Positions 8,682 to 18,136 are shown, counted from the first letter of the stretch. The stretch is DNA of 64,000 nt from JAWXCM01 sp034408745 (GCA_034408745.1 JAWXCM010000393.1:1-64000), one strand, 5' to 3'. The notes: generated from the letters alone by a model not told the origin. Numbers and translations: made by a program.

Positions 8682-9917
8682 TTACTGGCTCAGTCCTCTG
8701 GCCGCGATTTTCCATACGCCTTCCGGTCTGGTTCCGCGGTAGACAAACATTCGGTCATAAAGGTTGACGGTGGGATCGCAGTGCGGCACAACGAACTCCA
8801 CCTTGTCGCCGACTCGCAGCGGTCCCGAGGCTTTGGCGAGGTTCAGTTTGCCATGCTCATCGCCGCCCCAGGAGAACGTCGCGCCAGAGAATGGCTGAGG
8901 GCCGTCGCGCCACATGCGAATCGCCTCCGGCGGGAAGGGCTTGTCGGTGGAGAAGGCCTTGAGTCCGCCGTCAGTAACCACATCGTTCACGGTCGGCTGA
9001 CTCACCACGGTTGTCAGCACCGTCAGCGACGTGCGGAAGTCCTTGTACACAGGCCCGTTCCTGCCGCCGATGCGGCTGTAGTCGACATCCATGAACATGA
9101 ACGAACCCGGCTGCAACTCGGTTGTACCGTCGATATCCACGTCGATGTTGTATGTGCCGGTGGAACCGCCGGTCAGGAGGGAGCATTCGATTCCGGCCTT
9201 CTCGATGGCACGCCGTGTTTCGACTGCGGGAAGCATGCAACTTTTTGAGAAAGCGGCGCGTTCGTCGAAGCCCATGCGATGTGAGGCGTGTCCGGCATAA
9301 GCCTGCAGACCGGCAAGTTTGACGTTCTTCAGCTTCGAGATTGCCTGCGCGAGTTCAACGGCTTTGTCGCCCGTTGGAAGGCCCGTTCGGTTTCCAACAA
9401 ACAAGTCTATGGCGAGGTTCAGACGGATTTTTGCGGCCTTGGCCGCCTCATTCAGATCACGCACGTTCTGGGCATCGTCGACGGAGAAGATGGTATCCGG
9501 CTTTTTCAGTGCCAGCGCGATGGCGCGTTCGATTTTGTACCGGCCGATCACCGCGGTAGTCACCAGCAGTCCCTTTGCACCGCCGCGTGCGAATGCTTCG
9601 GCTTCACTGATCTTGGCGGCGCAGCATCCCACGGCTCCGGCCTGAATTAAGCGGTTGGCGATTTCCGGGCATTTGTGCGTCTTACCGTGAGGCCGAAAAG
9701 TACGTTTGTGAGTACGGCAATGAGCCACCATCTGTGAGACATTGGCCTCAAAGGCGTCCAGATCCAGCATCAGCGCGGGCGTGGGAACATCCTCCATAGC
9801 CAGATAACCCTGGATTTCCCCGGTTTCGATCCGATTCTGAACATCCTGCCAACTGCGTCCGGCTGTCTGGCCAAGTAACACCATGGGCGCTCCCGTTACG
9901 AATAGTCTCCGCTGCAT
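8682..9917 (-). CDS. DSD1-family PLP enzyme (D-threonine aldolase/D-serine dehydratase-like), exported
   Basis: About 411 residues from the ATG at 9917. The N-terminus MQRRLFVTGAPMVLLG looks like a short Tat or Sec signal. The alanine-racemase-like N-terminal domain carries the PLP lysine in RPHGKTHKCPEI, with VGCCAAKISEAEAFARGG downstream; the C-terminal D-Ser-dehydratase-like domain contains PHCDPTVNLYDRMF, whose His and Cys fit the metal site of the family. It would break down a beta-hydroxy D-amino acid. The frame extends to GTG at 9935. It is divergent from the histidine kinase. A second, shorter member lies at 32933-34036. Confidence 0.82.
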   Translation of the reverse strand: MQRRLFVTGAPMVLLGQTAGRSWQDVQNRIETGEIQGYLAMEDVPTPALMLDLDAFEANVSQMVAHCRTHKRTFRPHGKTHKCPEIANRLIQAGAVGCCAAKISEAEAFARGGAKGLLVTTAVIGRYKIERAIALALKKPDTIFSVDDAQNVRDLNEAAKAAKIRLNLAIDLFVGNRTGLPTGDKAVELAQAISKLKNVKLAGLQAYAGHASHRMGFDERAAFSKSCMLPAVETRRAIEKAGIECSLLTGGSTGTYNIDVDIDGTTELQPGSFMFMDVDYSRIGGRNGPVYKDFRTSLTVLTTVVSQPTVNDVVTDGGLKAFSTDKPFPPEAIRMWRDGPQPFSGATFSWGGDEHGKLNLAKASGPLRVGDKVEFVVPHCDPTVNLYDRMFVYRGTRPEGVWKIAARGLSQ

Positions 9918-9977
9918 GTGCGGAAATTTTACCACTTGCAGCTACGTTCCGGCGGGTCACCGGAGTATGATGTCAAT

Positions 9978-11000
9978 GTGTCGAACGCGGTTGGACTGGA
10001 GCCGGACTTGTGGCGTACCGCCATGGAGAGCACGGCTTTGGCTGTGATTATTGCCGATACCACCGGACAAATTGTCCGGTGCAACGAGGCAGCGAATCAT
10101 ATTTTGGGAACAAATGCGGCGGGAAATTATCTGACGGAGTATTTTCCGGAGTTTTCCTCTGATACTCGCCGGGCGGGCCAGGCGTTCCCATTTGCGGAAA
10201 TGGCGGTTCGTAAGGGCGCGGATCCGCTGAGCGTTGAAGGCACGGTGGCTGTCGGCGATTCGGGATGCGTGCTCACCTTTTCCGAAGGCGCGGAGCGACA
10301 GCGTTTGAAACAGGCCGCCGACCGCGCCAGCAAAGAACTGCAGGAGTTTGCCTATATCGTCTCTCACGATTTAAACGCACCGCTGCGTTCCGTAAAAGCA
10401 TTTGTCGATCTGCTGCAACGGCGTTGTGCCCGCGTGCTGGATCAGGACGCCGTCGATTATCTCGGCTTCATCACGACCGGTGCGAAGGAAATGGAGTTGA
10501 TGCTCAATTCCGTTCTGGCGTACTCGCAGGCAGGCCGATCGGACAGGACGAACCCACAGGACACCGATGCGACAGGGATGCTGCAGTGGGCTCAGATGAA
10601 CGTGGATGCGCTTGTCCGGCAGTCTGGAGCCACCATTATCGCGGACCCGTTGCCGCATGTATGGGTGGATTCCTCCCAGCTTGCACAAATATTCCAGCAT
10701 TTATTGACAAATGCCCTGAAATTCCGGTCCGCAGAGTCGCCCCGTATTCATGTATCCGCTTTGGAGAACGGCGATGGCATGGTGGAGTTCGCTGTCAGCG
10801 ACAACGGCACCGGGATCGAGCCGGAACAGCTGCAGCGAGTGTTCGGGGTGTTCCGGAGGCTTGTCGGAAAGGAAATACCCGGCACCGGCATTGGACTTCC
10901 CATTTGCCGTAAGATTGTCGAGGCTCACAACGGACGCATGTGGGCCGAATCGGAGCCAGGGAAGGGAAGCACCTTTCGATTCACACTGCCTGTCGCATGA
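9978..11000 (+). CDS. Sensor histidine kinase with PAS-like domain
   Basis: About 340 residues from GTG at 9978 (GGAG 12 bases upstream); the frame is open to 9918, and an ATG at 10023 is another candidate. A PAS-like input domain (ALAVIIADTTGQIVRCNEAA) is followed by a HisKA domain with the phospho-acceptor in IVSHDLNAPLRSVKAF and a HATPase domain with N box (LLTNALKFR), DNGTGIEPEQ and GTGIGLPICRKIVE. No membrane helix is visible, so it is probably cytoplasmic and senses an internal signal. No response regulator is adjacent. It is coupled to the following hydrolase by ATGA. Confidence 0.88.
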   Translation: MSNAVGLEPDLWRTAMESTALAVIIADTTGQIVRCNEAANHILGTNAAGNYLTEYFPEFSSDTRRAGQAFPFAEMAVRKGADPLSVEGTVAVGDSGCVLTFSEGAERQRLKQAADRASKELQEFAYIVSHDLNAPLRSVKAFVDLLQRRCARVLDQDAVDYLGFITTGAKEMELMLNSVLAYSQAGRSDRTNPQDTDATGMLQWAQMNVDALVRQSGATIIADPLPHVWVDSSQLAQIFQHLLTNALKFRSAESPRIHVSALENGDGMVEFAVSDNGTGIEPEQLQRVFGVFRRLVGKEIPGTGIGLPICRKIVEAHNGRMWAESEPGKGSTFRFTLPVA

Positions 11001-11617
11001 CCGAAGCCATACAGCAGGGACTGGTCCGCGGGACATTACACCGGGCGACTGGAGCTACCTCAGCCATCGTGTTGTCGCATGGCGCCGGATCGAATTCCAA
11101 CGCGAAGATTATGGTGGCTCTGGCGGAGGCGTTCGCCGCCGCGGGCATCGACGCGCTGCGCATCGACCTGCCGTTTCGCCGGGCGCGCTCCGGTGGTTCG
11201 CCGCATCCGTCGACCTCAGGACGCGACCGCGAGGGGATTGTGGAAGCCGCGCGGCTTTTTAGCGGATATTCCCGTGTATATCTCGGTGGACATTCTTACG
11301 GCGGCCGACAGTCGAGCATGGTCGCTGCCGAGCAGCCTGACCTTGCCGGCGCATTGCTGTTGCTCTCCTACCCGCTGCATCCGCCGGGGAAGGCCGCTCA
11401 GCTGCGAACCGCCCATTTCCCGAACTTGCGCACTCCGGTGCTGTTTGTCCACGGCACCCGCGATCCGTTCGGCACGCCAGACGAGATGCGTGAAGCGCTG
11501 GCACTGATTCCGGCGCGAAATGAGCTGTATCTGATCGAAAAAGCCGGCCATGAGCTGAAGCCGGTTACCACCGATCCTTCAGAAGTGGTTCAGCGGTTCG
11601 GAATTTCCGCCACGTAA
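10997..11617 (+). CDS. Alpha/beta hydrolase, dienelactone-hydrolase/KANL3-Tex30 type
   Basis: 206 residues. It has the oxyanion region VLSHGAGSNSNAK, nucleophile elbow GGHSYGGRQSSM, an Asp in VHGTRDPFGT and His in KAGHELKP, giving a complete Ser-Asp-His triad. Small proteins of this kind are predicted serine hydrolases with unknown substrates. The start ATG overlaps the kinase stop. Its 3' end overlaps the convergent PL22-like gene by 28 bases. Confidence 0.82.
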   Translation: MTEAIQQGLVRGTLHRATGATSAIVLSHGAGSNSNAKIMVALAEAFAAAGIDALRIDLPFRRARSGGSPHPSTSGRDREGIVEAARLFSGYSRVYLGGHSYGGRQSSMVAAEQPDLAGALLLLSYPLHPPGKAAQLRTAHFPNLRTPVLFVHGTRDPFGTPDEMREALALIPARNELYLIEKAGHELKPVTTDPSEVVQRFGISAT

Positions 11618-12699
11618 ACCTGAGTGGTCCCTGTGCGGTCGCTGGCGAAGGCGATCTTCGATTCGTCCCTCGACCAGGACGGATGGGGGTGCGTCCACTG
11701 CGGCCCGTATACCGTGTCTGTACCCGCTTCCATCCAACTTACGTTACCGCCGGACAAAGCCGCGCTGCGGGCAGCCGCGAAGTCCTTTGCCAGAGCATAA
11801 CGGGAGGTCTTCCACTGCGAACCTCCGTTGCTGGCTCCGGCCGAGCATACGTCATGAATCGCACCCGATGCCACATCGACGGTCTGAATTCCCCGGTCGG
11901 GATGATTGGTATCGAAAAGCACTTCACTTCCCGAAGAATTCGGCGCAATATGCCAGCAATTGTGTTCGGCAATTGTACTGATTTCCCGAGTGGTCCAGTC
12001 CATGCGGCATAACCGAAAGGGCCAGACGGTGAAGAGCAAGTCTCCGGTTTGCCCGAGAAAGGTCTCGTGGACTACGAACTCGTCGTTGCTGTGCTGGTAC
12101 AGGCACTCGAGGCCTGTGCCGTCGCGCTTAACCCGGTGCATGCGGGGCGCGGGATCCCCGGCAAACTCGATCCACTCCGGCTCCAGCGGATGGAACTGGG
12201 GGTGAATGCAGGTGCGGGGAAACGGGATCTGAATCCAGCCCGTCCCGTCGAGGCGCCCTGCCACCAGACCCTGATGAAACTTCGATTTGAAGGCCGCCGT
12301 GGCCCACTCGCCGTCGGCCGAAAGAGAAGCTTCGCCGAACTGCGCGCGCGGTATGTCGACCACGCAGCGCTCTTCGAGCGTGTCGAGACGGATGGCCCAG
12401 AGACTGCCACCGCGCGTGAACACGATCTCATTCCGCGAAGGCTGATATGCCGGCGAGAACGGGTGGATGGGAACGCCCGATGTAACCTGCCGCATGGATC
12501 CGTCGCGCAGCGAAGCAATCCACAGCTGCGCGTCGCCGGTTCGATACGAAGTAAAAAACAGCTCCTCGTCGCCCGGCAGAAACGAACTTTGCAGGAAATA
12601 ACTCGGGTGATTTATGGACGAATGCGAAGTGATCTGAAGCACCCGCGTCCCGGTTGCCGGGTCGCGATGCTCCAACCACTCCGCGTCGACTTGCGTCAT
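11590..12699 (-). CDS. Oligogalacturonate-lyase-like beta-propeller (PL22 type)
   Basis: 369 residues forming repeated propeller blades of TolB/WD40 kind. Features fit the Pectate_lyase22 family: CIHPQFHPLEPEWIEF, HETFLGQTGDLLF and GPQWTHPHPSWSRDESKIAF, which supply the histidines and glutamine that bind the metal in oligogalacturonate lyases. No signal peptide, so it would act on unsaturated oligogalacturonides in the cytoplasm. It is the last gene of a three-gene operon, its ATG overlapping the upstream methyltransferase stop by four bases. The family also contains non-enzymatic propellers, so lyase activity is inferred. Confidence 0.72.
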   Translation of the reverse strand: MTQVDAEWLEHRDPATGTRVLQITSHSSINHPSYFLQSSFLPGDEELFFTSYRTGDAQLWIASLRDGSMRQVTSGVPIHPFSPAYQPSRNEIVFTRGGSLWAIRLDTLEERCVVDIPRAQFGEASLSADGEWATAAFKSKFHQGLVAGRLDGTGWIQIPFPRTCIHPQFHPLEPEWIEFAGDPAPRMHRVKRDGTGLECLYQHSNDEFVVHETFLGQTGDLLFTVWPFRLCRMDWTTREISTIAEHNCWHIAPNSSGSEVLFDTNHPDRGIQTVDVASGAIHDVCSAGASNGGSQWKTSRYALAKDFAAARSAALSGGNVSWMEAGTDTVYGPQWTHPHPSWSRDESKIAFASDRTGTTQVYVAEIPNR

Positions 12700-13697
12700 G
12701 CGCTGTGGCGGCCCTCGTACAGGTCGCGACCACGAACCAGCGCCAGCATTTTCCGGTCGGCAATGGAGCGCTTCAGCATCCAGAAGCCACAGTCGGGATG
12801 CACCCAGCCGAGCCTTCCGGGGCCTACCATCTTCACGATTCGTTCGATGCGGGAAGCGACATCCTCGGCTGTTTCCACGTGATTTACCTTGACGTCGATT
12901 ACGCCGAGTCCGAGGGAGATACGTGGGTCGACGTCCCGGAACGCTTCCAGATCGTCAGCCGGACGGTGCGCCAGTTCCAGCACCACATGATTCGCGCGAA
13001 GCGAGTTGAGGAAGCCGATGAGAGCCTTCCATTCGCCCTTCTGAATGGTCTGCCCACCGTAATTGCCAAAGCAAAGATGAACGGCCTTCTCGCCTTCAAA
13101 ACCGTCGAGCACCACATTGATAGCCGCCGCCGCCAGCGGAGCATCGGCCGGATTACCGGGAACGTTTGCCTCGTCCACCTGCAGGCAGGTGCACGGCAGC
13201 CCGCGGACTTGCTGTGAGAGCACCTCGGCGATGGCCATGGTCAGCTTCTCAAAGTCGCGGTAATGCAGATCAAGCAACGTTCGCGACAGCATGTAGGGGC
13301 TGGTTACTGTGAACTTGAACGGCCCACCCGCGACGCTGGCGGCGCGCTCGCAGTCGGCCAGCAGATTCAGGCCGCCCTCGCCGAGCGCGCCTTCCACCAC
13401 AGCCGCTGCTTTGTTGCGAAACCGCATCTGTGCGAGCTGGGCAAACGCTTCATGGTCGCTGCGGCCGACACGGGTTCGAATGCCCGACATCGGCCTCACG
13501 AAGTACTCGATCATCCCGTTGGTGTCCGGGTGATTGACATCGAAACGGTAGAACTCGCCGTCAACCGGAAGATCGATGCCCAGCTGGCGCTGCAGGGAGA
13601 ACACCATGCGCGTAGCATCGATGAGTGCCGCCTCACTGGGGAGAGCCGCCAGCCAGTCAGGCAGAGGATACGAACCAACAGTTGTAGTACGAATCAT
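12696..13697 (-). CDS. MetE C-terminal-like cobalamin-independent methyltransferase
   Basis: 333 residues starting MIRTTTVGSYPLPDWL, the single-domain form of the methionine synthase barrel. The zinc ligands expected in MetE appear intact: His and Cys in VHLCFGNYG, Glu in VVLELAHRP and Cys in WVHPDCGFWM. The methyl acceptor cannot be read from sequence; lone C-terminal homologues transfer methyl groups from diverse donors. The start at 13697 shares TAATG with the stop of the upstream oxidoreductase. A longer in-frame start at 13841 lies inside that gene and is rejected. Confidence 0.8.
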   Translation of the reverse strand: MIRTTTVGSYPLPDWLAALPSEAALIDATRMVFSLQRQLGIDLPVDGEFYRFDVNHPDTNGMIEYFVRPMSGIRTRVGRSDHEAFAQLAQMRFRNKAAAVVEGALGEGGLNLLADCERAASVAGGPFKFTVTSPYMLSRTLLDLHYRDFEKLTMAIAEVLSQQVRGLPCTCLQVDEANVPGNPADAPLAAAAINVVLDGFEGEKAVHLCFGNYGGQTIQKGEWKALIGFLNSLRANHVVLELAHRPADDLEAFRDVDPRISLGLGVIDVKVNHVETAEDVASRIERIVKMVGPGRLGWVHPDCGFWMLKRSIADRKMLALVRGRDLYEGRHSA

Positions 13698-14992
13698 TAA
13701 ACTTTCCCGGGCACCACATAGCCCTTGCGGTAGTCGCGCGTTGTGAGACGGTCCGCGGCGGAATCGCCGAAGAACTTCTCCGCTTTCGGGTCGAAATGAA
13801 CGGACTGGCCGACGCGATAGGCGATGTTCGCCAGGTGGCACATATCGGCCGAAAGTACGCCAATTTCGACCTCAGCGTGCAGGTCCTTGTAGTCGCGGCT
13901 GCGGCAGGCGGCGAGGAAGTTGGCCATGTGCAGTTTGGTATCGCTGCCGCGCTCGGCCTTTTCGTCGAGCACCTTTTCGCGCTTCTGGCCCTTGTAGAGC
14001 TGGAATCCGCGGCCATTCACTGCGAGCGTGCCTTCGCTGCCGAAGAACAGGTCGCCGACCACGTTGGTTTCCGTCATGCCCATCTGGCCTTCGTTGGTGT
14101 AGCTGACGTTGCGGACTTCGAAGGTGAGCTCTTTGTCGCCGTAGTCGAAGTGCGCGATCTGGGTATTGGGCGTTTCGCCGTCGTCGTTCCACACGTAGCG
14201 GCCGCCGGTGGAGGTGATTTTGGTGGGCAGGTCGACGCCGAGGCCCCAGCGCGCGATATCCATTTCATGCACGCCCTGGTTGCCGATGTCGCCATTGCCG
14301 GTGTCCCAGAACCAGTGCCAGTTGTAGGCGAAGCGCAGTTCGTTGAAGGGCCGCATGGGCGCGGGTCCGAGGAACTTGTCCCAGTCGAGGCCCGCGGGCG
14401 TTGCCGCATCGGGCTTGTGACCGATGGATTCGCGGCCCTTGAAGCAGAGTCCGCGAGCACCATACACTTTGCCGATGGCGCCTTCGTGCACCATCTTGAT
14501 GGCCTTCATTTTGTGGGGAATGGACCGGCTCTGGCTGCCGACCTGCACCATGCGCTTGTACTTGCGGGCGGCTTCCACCATCTTGCGGCCTTCGTAGATG
14601 TTGTGGCAGGCTGGCTTTTCGATGTAAACGTCTTTGCCGGCCTGGCAGGCCCATATGGTCGCCAGCGCGTGCCAGTGGTTGGGCAGGGGCATGGAAACAG
14701 CGGCTACGTCTTTGTCATCGAAGACCTTCCGCATGTCGTCGTAGCCTTTGGGCGTCTTCCCGCCATTGGCTTTGGTAACCAGCGCCTGGCCGCGTTCTAC
14801 CGCTGCCTGGTTGACGTCGCAGAGTCCGATGATTTCGGCTTCCGGCAACCCGCCCATTTCCTGCATGTGGGCGCGGCCTCGGCCGCCCAGACCCACTACT
14901 ACGACAGGAATTCTGTCGTTCGCTCCCCAAATCCGCGTCGATGCCAGCGCCGACCCGGCTGCCAGTACAAACGTCCGCCGTGACGAATCCAT
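13697..14992 (-). CDS. Tat-exported Gfo/Idh/MocA family oxidoreductase
   Basis: 431 residues. The N-terminus MDSSRRTFVLAAGSALAST is a twin-arginine signal. The NAD(P)-binding fold starts VVVVGLGGRGRAHMQEMG and continues IIGLCDVNQ and the EKPACHN motif that carries the conserved catalytic lysine. The C-terminal substrate domain follows (HWFWDTGNGDIGNQGVHEMD). These enzymes oxidise or reduce sugars and related polyols. It is the first gene of the operon; AGGAGG lies 9 bases before the ATG inside a hairpin at 14999-15042. Confidence 0.9.
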   Translation of the reverse strand: MDSSRRTFVLAAGSALASTRIWGANDRIPVVVVGLGGRGRAHMQEMGGLPEAEIIGLCDVNQAAVERGQALVTKANGGKTPKGYDDMRKVFDDKDVAAVSMPLPNHWHALATIWACQAGKDVYIEKPACHNIYEGRKMVEAARKYKRMVQVGSQSRSIPHKMKAIKMVHEGAIGKVYGARGLCFKGRESIGHKPDAATPAGLDWDKFLGPAPMRPFNELRFAYNWHWFWDTGNGDIGNQGVHEMDIARWGLGVDLPTKITSTGGRYVWNDDGETPNTQIAHFDYGDKELTFEVRNVSYTNEGQMGMTETNVVGDLFFGSEGTLAVNGRGFQLYKGQKREKVLDEKAERGSDTKLHMANFLAACRSRDYKDLHAEVEIGVLSADMCHLANIAYRVGQSVHFDPKAEKFFGDSAADRLTTRDYRKGYVVPGKV

Positions 14993-14998
14993 GCCTGA

Positions 14999-15042
14999 AG
15001 ACCTCCTGAAACTCGGTTCACCGAAATTCTATCAGGAGGTCT
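14999..15042 (-). promoter_or_regulatory. Leader hairpin sequestering the Shine-Dalgarno of the oxidoreductase operon
   Basis: Bases 15032-15042 and 14999-15009 form an 11-bp perfect stem, extendable by a G-U pair, in the minus-strand transcript. The 3' arm contains the AGGAGG that serves the ATG at 14992. The 22-base loop can itself pair CGGT with ACCG. Such a structure would block ribosome entry until melted or bound, so it may be an RNA thermosensor or a protein/small-RNA target. Confidence 0.55.
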
Positions 15043-15135
15043 CGAGGCGGTAGTGGGTCAGCTTGAAAATGCCCACTCTTGACGTCGGCACAGGAAGACC
15101 AGGAAGCGGCCGACTCGGACTAAAAAGCCCAATGG

Positions 15136-15672
<537 letters not shown>

Positions 15673-15707
15673 CAGCCAAGGCTACCGCAGATTGGGAATG
15701 CTAACGG

Positions 15708-16286
15708 CTAGTTGTCTTCCTCGTTGTCCTCGTCTCTGGAGCTCTTTTTCTTCGACGGCGAGCCTTTGTCAGAGAGCACGCCGTCGAGGCCGCCGCCTTT
15801 GAGCAATTTCGAAGCCCGCATCAGGGATGCCAGGTCGGGCGGCCCGTCAATCTGCACAAAGGTGAGTTGACGGGGCTCGGCGGCGAGGATTGTGAGCCCT
15901 CCGCTGCCGTTGGCGCTCTTGTGAAGCCACATCTCCACCTGCTCCTCACCGTCCTTGACTTCCATGAACTTGGTCCATCCGGGCCCGCCCAGCTGTTTGC
16001 GGACGGCCTCCACATCGGCCTTCGTGTAGGCGCCCTTCTCGGCGAACTCGTAGGTTCGGATGGTGACGCCTTTGAGCTTGGCGATGACGTCCTTCAACTG
16101 CTTCCCGTCGCCACTGTCGTCGGTAAGGACCGAGGTGGCCAGTCCCAGCGTTTCCGGTGTCAGAGTCACTACGCTCGATTCTTTGGCTTTGCTCGCGAAC
16201 TTGTCCCATGCGCTTAAATCGATATTCTGGTTTTGTCCGAACACCGTGGCCGCTGCCAGCACGCACAATCCGATTGCTTTCCTCAT
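15708..16286 (-). CDS. Secreted DUF4252-like protein
   Basis: 192 residues from ATG 16286, which follows GAGGA by six bases and overlaps the upstream gene by four. A signal peptide (MRKAIGLCVLAAATVFGQ) is followed by a domain with LSAWDKFASKAKESSVVTL and GVTIRTYEFAEKGAYTKADV, typical of DUF4252 proteins, then an acidic/basic low-complexity tail (SPSKKKSSRDEDNEEDN). The family often sits beside ECF sigma factors, as here. Likely periplasmic; function unknown. Confidence 0.75.
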   Translation of the reverse strand: MRKAIGLCVLAAATVFGQNQNIDLSAWDKFASKAKESSVVTLTPETLGLATSVLTDDSGDGKQLKDVIAKLKGVTIRTYEFAEKGAYTKADVEAVRKQLGGPGWTKFMEVKDGEEQVEMWLHKSANGSGGLTILAAEPRQLTFVQIDGPPDLASLMRASKLLKGGGLDGVLSDKGSPSKKKSSRDEDNEEDN

Positions 16287-16630
16287 TGCTGTCCTCTTGT
16301 TCGAAATACTCTTGTCTGTGCCAGCTCCAGCTTGGAGGCTGTAATCTCCATCGCCCGTGCGAACTGCCCGAGGGCCTGCTCGGCTTTGGCTCGCTGCTGC
16401 CGCTCGCGCCCGACGCGCTGGTACTGCAACGCACCCAGGCCCAGGACGGCGATCAACACCGCCGCCATTGCCGGGGCCATTATCCACGACCACCAACTCG
16501 CCTGCGCCACCGGCGCTGACCGCTTTGGTTCATCCAGCCTTGCCAGCACACGATTCGCGAAACCGTCTCGAGGCTCCCGCCTCCGCAGTCCCTGCCTCAA
16601 CAATTCTTCTTCCCGCTGAAACTCGTTCAT
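16283..16630 (-). CDS. Single-pass membrane protein, putative anti-sigma partner
   Basis: 115 residues: a charged N-terminal cytoplasmic part (EEELLRQGLRRREPRDGFAN), one membrane helix at about 49-68 (MAPAMAAVLIAVLGLGALQY), then a coiled-coil-like external segment. It overlaps both neighbours by four bases, lying between an ECF sigma factor and a DUF4252 protein. The position and topology suggest it anchors or restrains the sigma factor, but no zinc anti-sigma motif is present, so this is inference. Confidence 0.65.
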   Translation of the reverse strand: MNEFQREEELLRQGLRRREPRDGFANRVLARLDEPKRSAPVAQASWWSWIMAPAMAAVLIAVLGLGALQYQRVGRERQQRAKAEQALGQFARAMEITASKLELAQTRVFRTRGQQ

Positions 16631-17181
16631 GCAGTCACCCTCGTTCGTTGCAGCTTGTCCCGCAGCATTGCCAGCGACCGGTGCAGCTGACTCTTCACAG
16701 TGTTCACCGGCAGACCCAGAACTCCGGCGATCTCGGTCGGCTCCATATCTTCCTGATACCGGAGCAACAACACAGACCGCGCCCGCTCCGGCATGGACCC
16801 GATCAGCGTCTGTAGCCGGCTTCGCAGATAAAAGTCCGGGTTACCCGCCGATTCCGCCGCGGGCTCGCTGACATCATCGAGCGCGACCTGCGGTCTCGAT
16901 TTGCGCCGCCTGGCCTGGTCGATGCAGCGATGCATGGTCACCCGGCGCAGCCAGTTTGTGACATGCGCCTCGGACTCCAGTCCCGGCAACGCCCGATGCA
17001 ATTCCAGGAATACGTCCTGGGACAATTCCTCAGCCAGCCCCTCATCTCCGAGGCTGTGCCAGGCGAGGCTGTAGACCATAGCCTGGTTGCGGCGGATCAG
17101 CGCGGCGAACGCGTCGCGGTCTCCCGAGGCAGCCTTCGCCGTTACATCGCCAACCTGTTCATCTGCCATCTTCGCCGTCAC
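16627..17181 (-). CDS. ECF-type RNA polymerase sigma factor
   Basis: 184 residues beginning with GTG at 17181; ATG at 17169 is possible. Region 2 includes LAEELSQDVFLELHRALPGL and WLRRVTMHRCIDQARRRKSR; region 4 includes PERARSVLLLRYQEDMEPTE and LGLPVNTVKSQLHRSLAML, a helix-turn-helix. It would direct transcription of a small regulon, perhaps including its own operon with the membrane and DUF4252 genes. Promoter elements in the 100 bases to cdaA are not clear. Confidence 0.92.
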   Translation of the reverse strand: MTAKMADEQVGDVTAKAASGDRDAFAALIRRNQAMVYSLAWHSLGDEGLAEELSQDVFLELHRALPGLESEAHVTNWLRRVTMHRCIDQARRRKSRPQVALDDVSEPAAESAGNPDFYLRSRLQTLIGSMPERARSVLLLRYQEDMEPTEIAGVLGLPVNTVKSQLHRSLAMLRDKLQRTRVTA

Positions 17182-17281
17182 TCATCGACATATACGGAGC
17201 CGCAAAGTGTTGCGAATGCAAAAAGGTACGGGCTGCGCGTTAAAATCATAGAACTGTGCAGCCCGGAAGGCGTCCAGTCAA

Positions 17282-18136
17282 ATGCCAACGTTCACGAGCC
17301 CCATATTTTCGGCGTACTCAGGCCTGACGCCCGTCGCGGTCCTCGACATCCTGATTGTTGCGTTCCTGATCTATCAGTTTCTGATGACGGTGCGCGGGCG
17401 GCGGGCGGCGCACATTTTGGTGGGCATTCTGACGGTGCTGGGCATCTACGTGGTGTCGTCGTTTCTTGGGCTGGAGCTGATGCGCAGCGCGATGGCGACG
17501 CTGGCGCCTTACGTGCCGTTCACGTTAATCGTGCTGTTCCAGTCGGAGATCCGGCGCATGCTGGCGAGGCTCGGAGGGCGACGGTGGCTGTCGGTGGGCG
17601 GGCGCCTGCAAAAGCGTGAATTTACTGAAGAACTGGTGTTGGCGCTGGTCCAGCTGCAACAGCAGAAGGTCGGTGCACTGGTGGTTGTGGAGCGTGACAT
17701 TGGGCTGCGCAGCTTTATCGAAAGCGGTGTGCTGATGGAGGCATTTCTGTCCCGCGATCTGCTGCTCACGGTGTTTCATCCGGGCAGTGCGATGCACGAT
17801 GGCGCTGTGATTGTGCAGGGGGAGAAGATCGCTGCCGCCGCCTGCTTTCTGCCTCTGACCGTTCAGCCGGCGCTGGCGCGGCACCTGGGTACACGGCATC
17901 GCGCCGCGATCGGTGTCACTGAGGAAACCGACTGCCTCTCGCTCATTGTTTCCGAAGAGACGGGCCGGATTTCCGTAGCCGCGTTCGGCGAGATTGAAAC
18001 CGACGTGAGCCAGGAACGGCTGGAGCAGCGCATCACGGAGCACCTGATTCAGCGCACCAGCAACGGCCCGGTTCGCGAGGTTCGCTGGAGCGACAGCCAG
18101 ATGGAACGGGAGGCGCGCGATGCGGGGACTGACTGA
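17282..18136 (+). CDS. cdaA: Diadenylate cyclase, membrane type
   Basis: 284 residues. Makes cyclic di-AMP from two ATP. Three N-terminal membrane helices (about 18-35, 42-60, 66-85) are followed by a DisA_N catalytic domain with the DGA motif (MHDGAVIVQGEK) and the RHR motif (LGTRHRAAIGV). Position at the head of cdaA-cdaR-glmM is the classical arrangement, linking c-di-AMP to peptidoglycan precursor supply. The start ATG at 17282 lacks a strong Shine-Dalgarno. It overlaps cdaR by 17 bases. Confidence 0.95.
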   Translation: MPTFTSPIFSAYSGLTPVAVLDILIVAFLIYQFLMTVRGRRAAHILVGILTVLGIYVVSSFLGLELMRSAMATLAPYVPFTLIVLFQSEIRRMLARLGGRRWLSVGGRLQKREFTEELVLALVQLQQQKVGALVVVERDIGLRSFIESGVLMEAFLSRDLLLTVFHPGSAMHDGAVIVQGEKIAAAACFLPLTVQPALARHLGTRHRAAIGVTEETDCLSLIVSEETGRISVAAFGEIETDVSQERLEQRITEHLIQRTSNGPVREVRWSDSQMEREARDAGTD

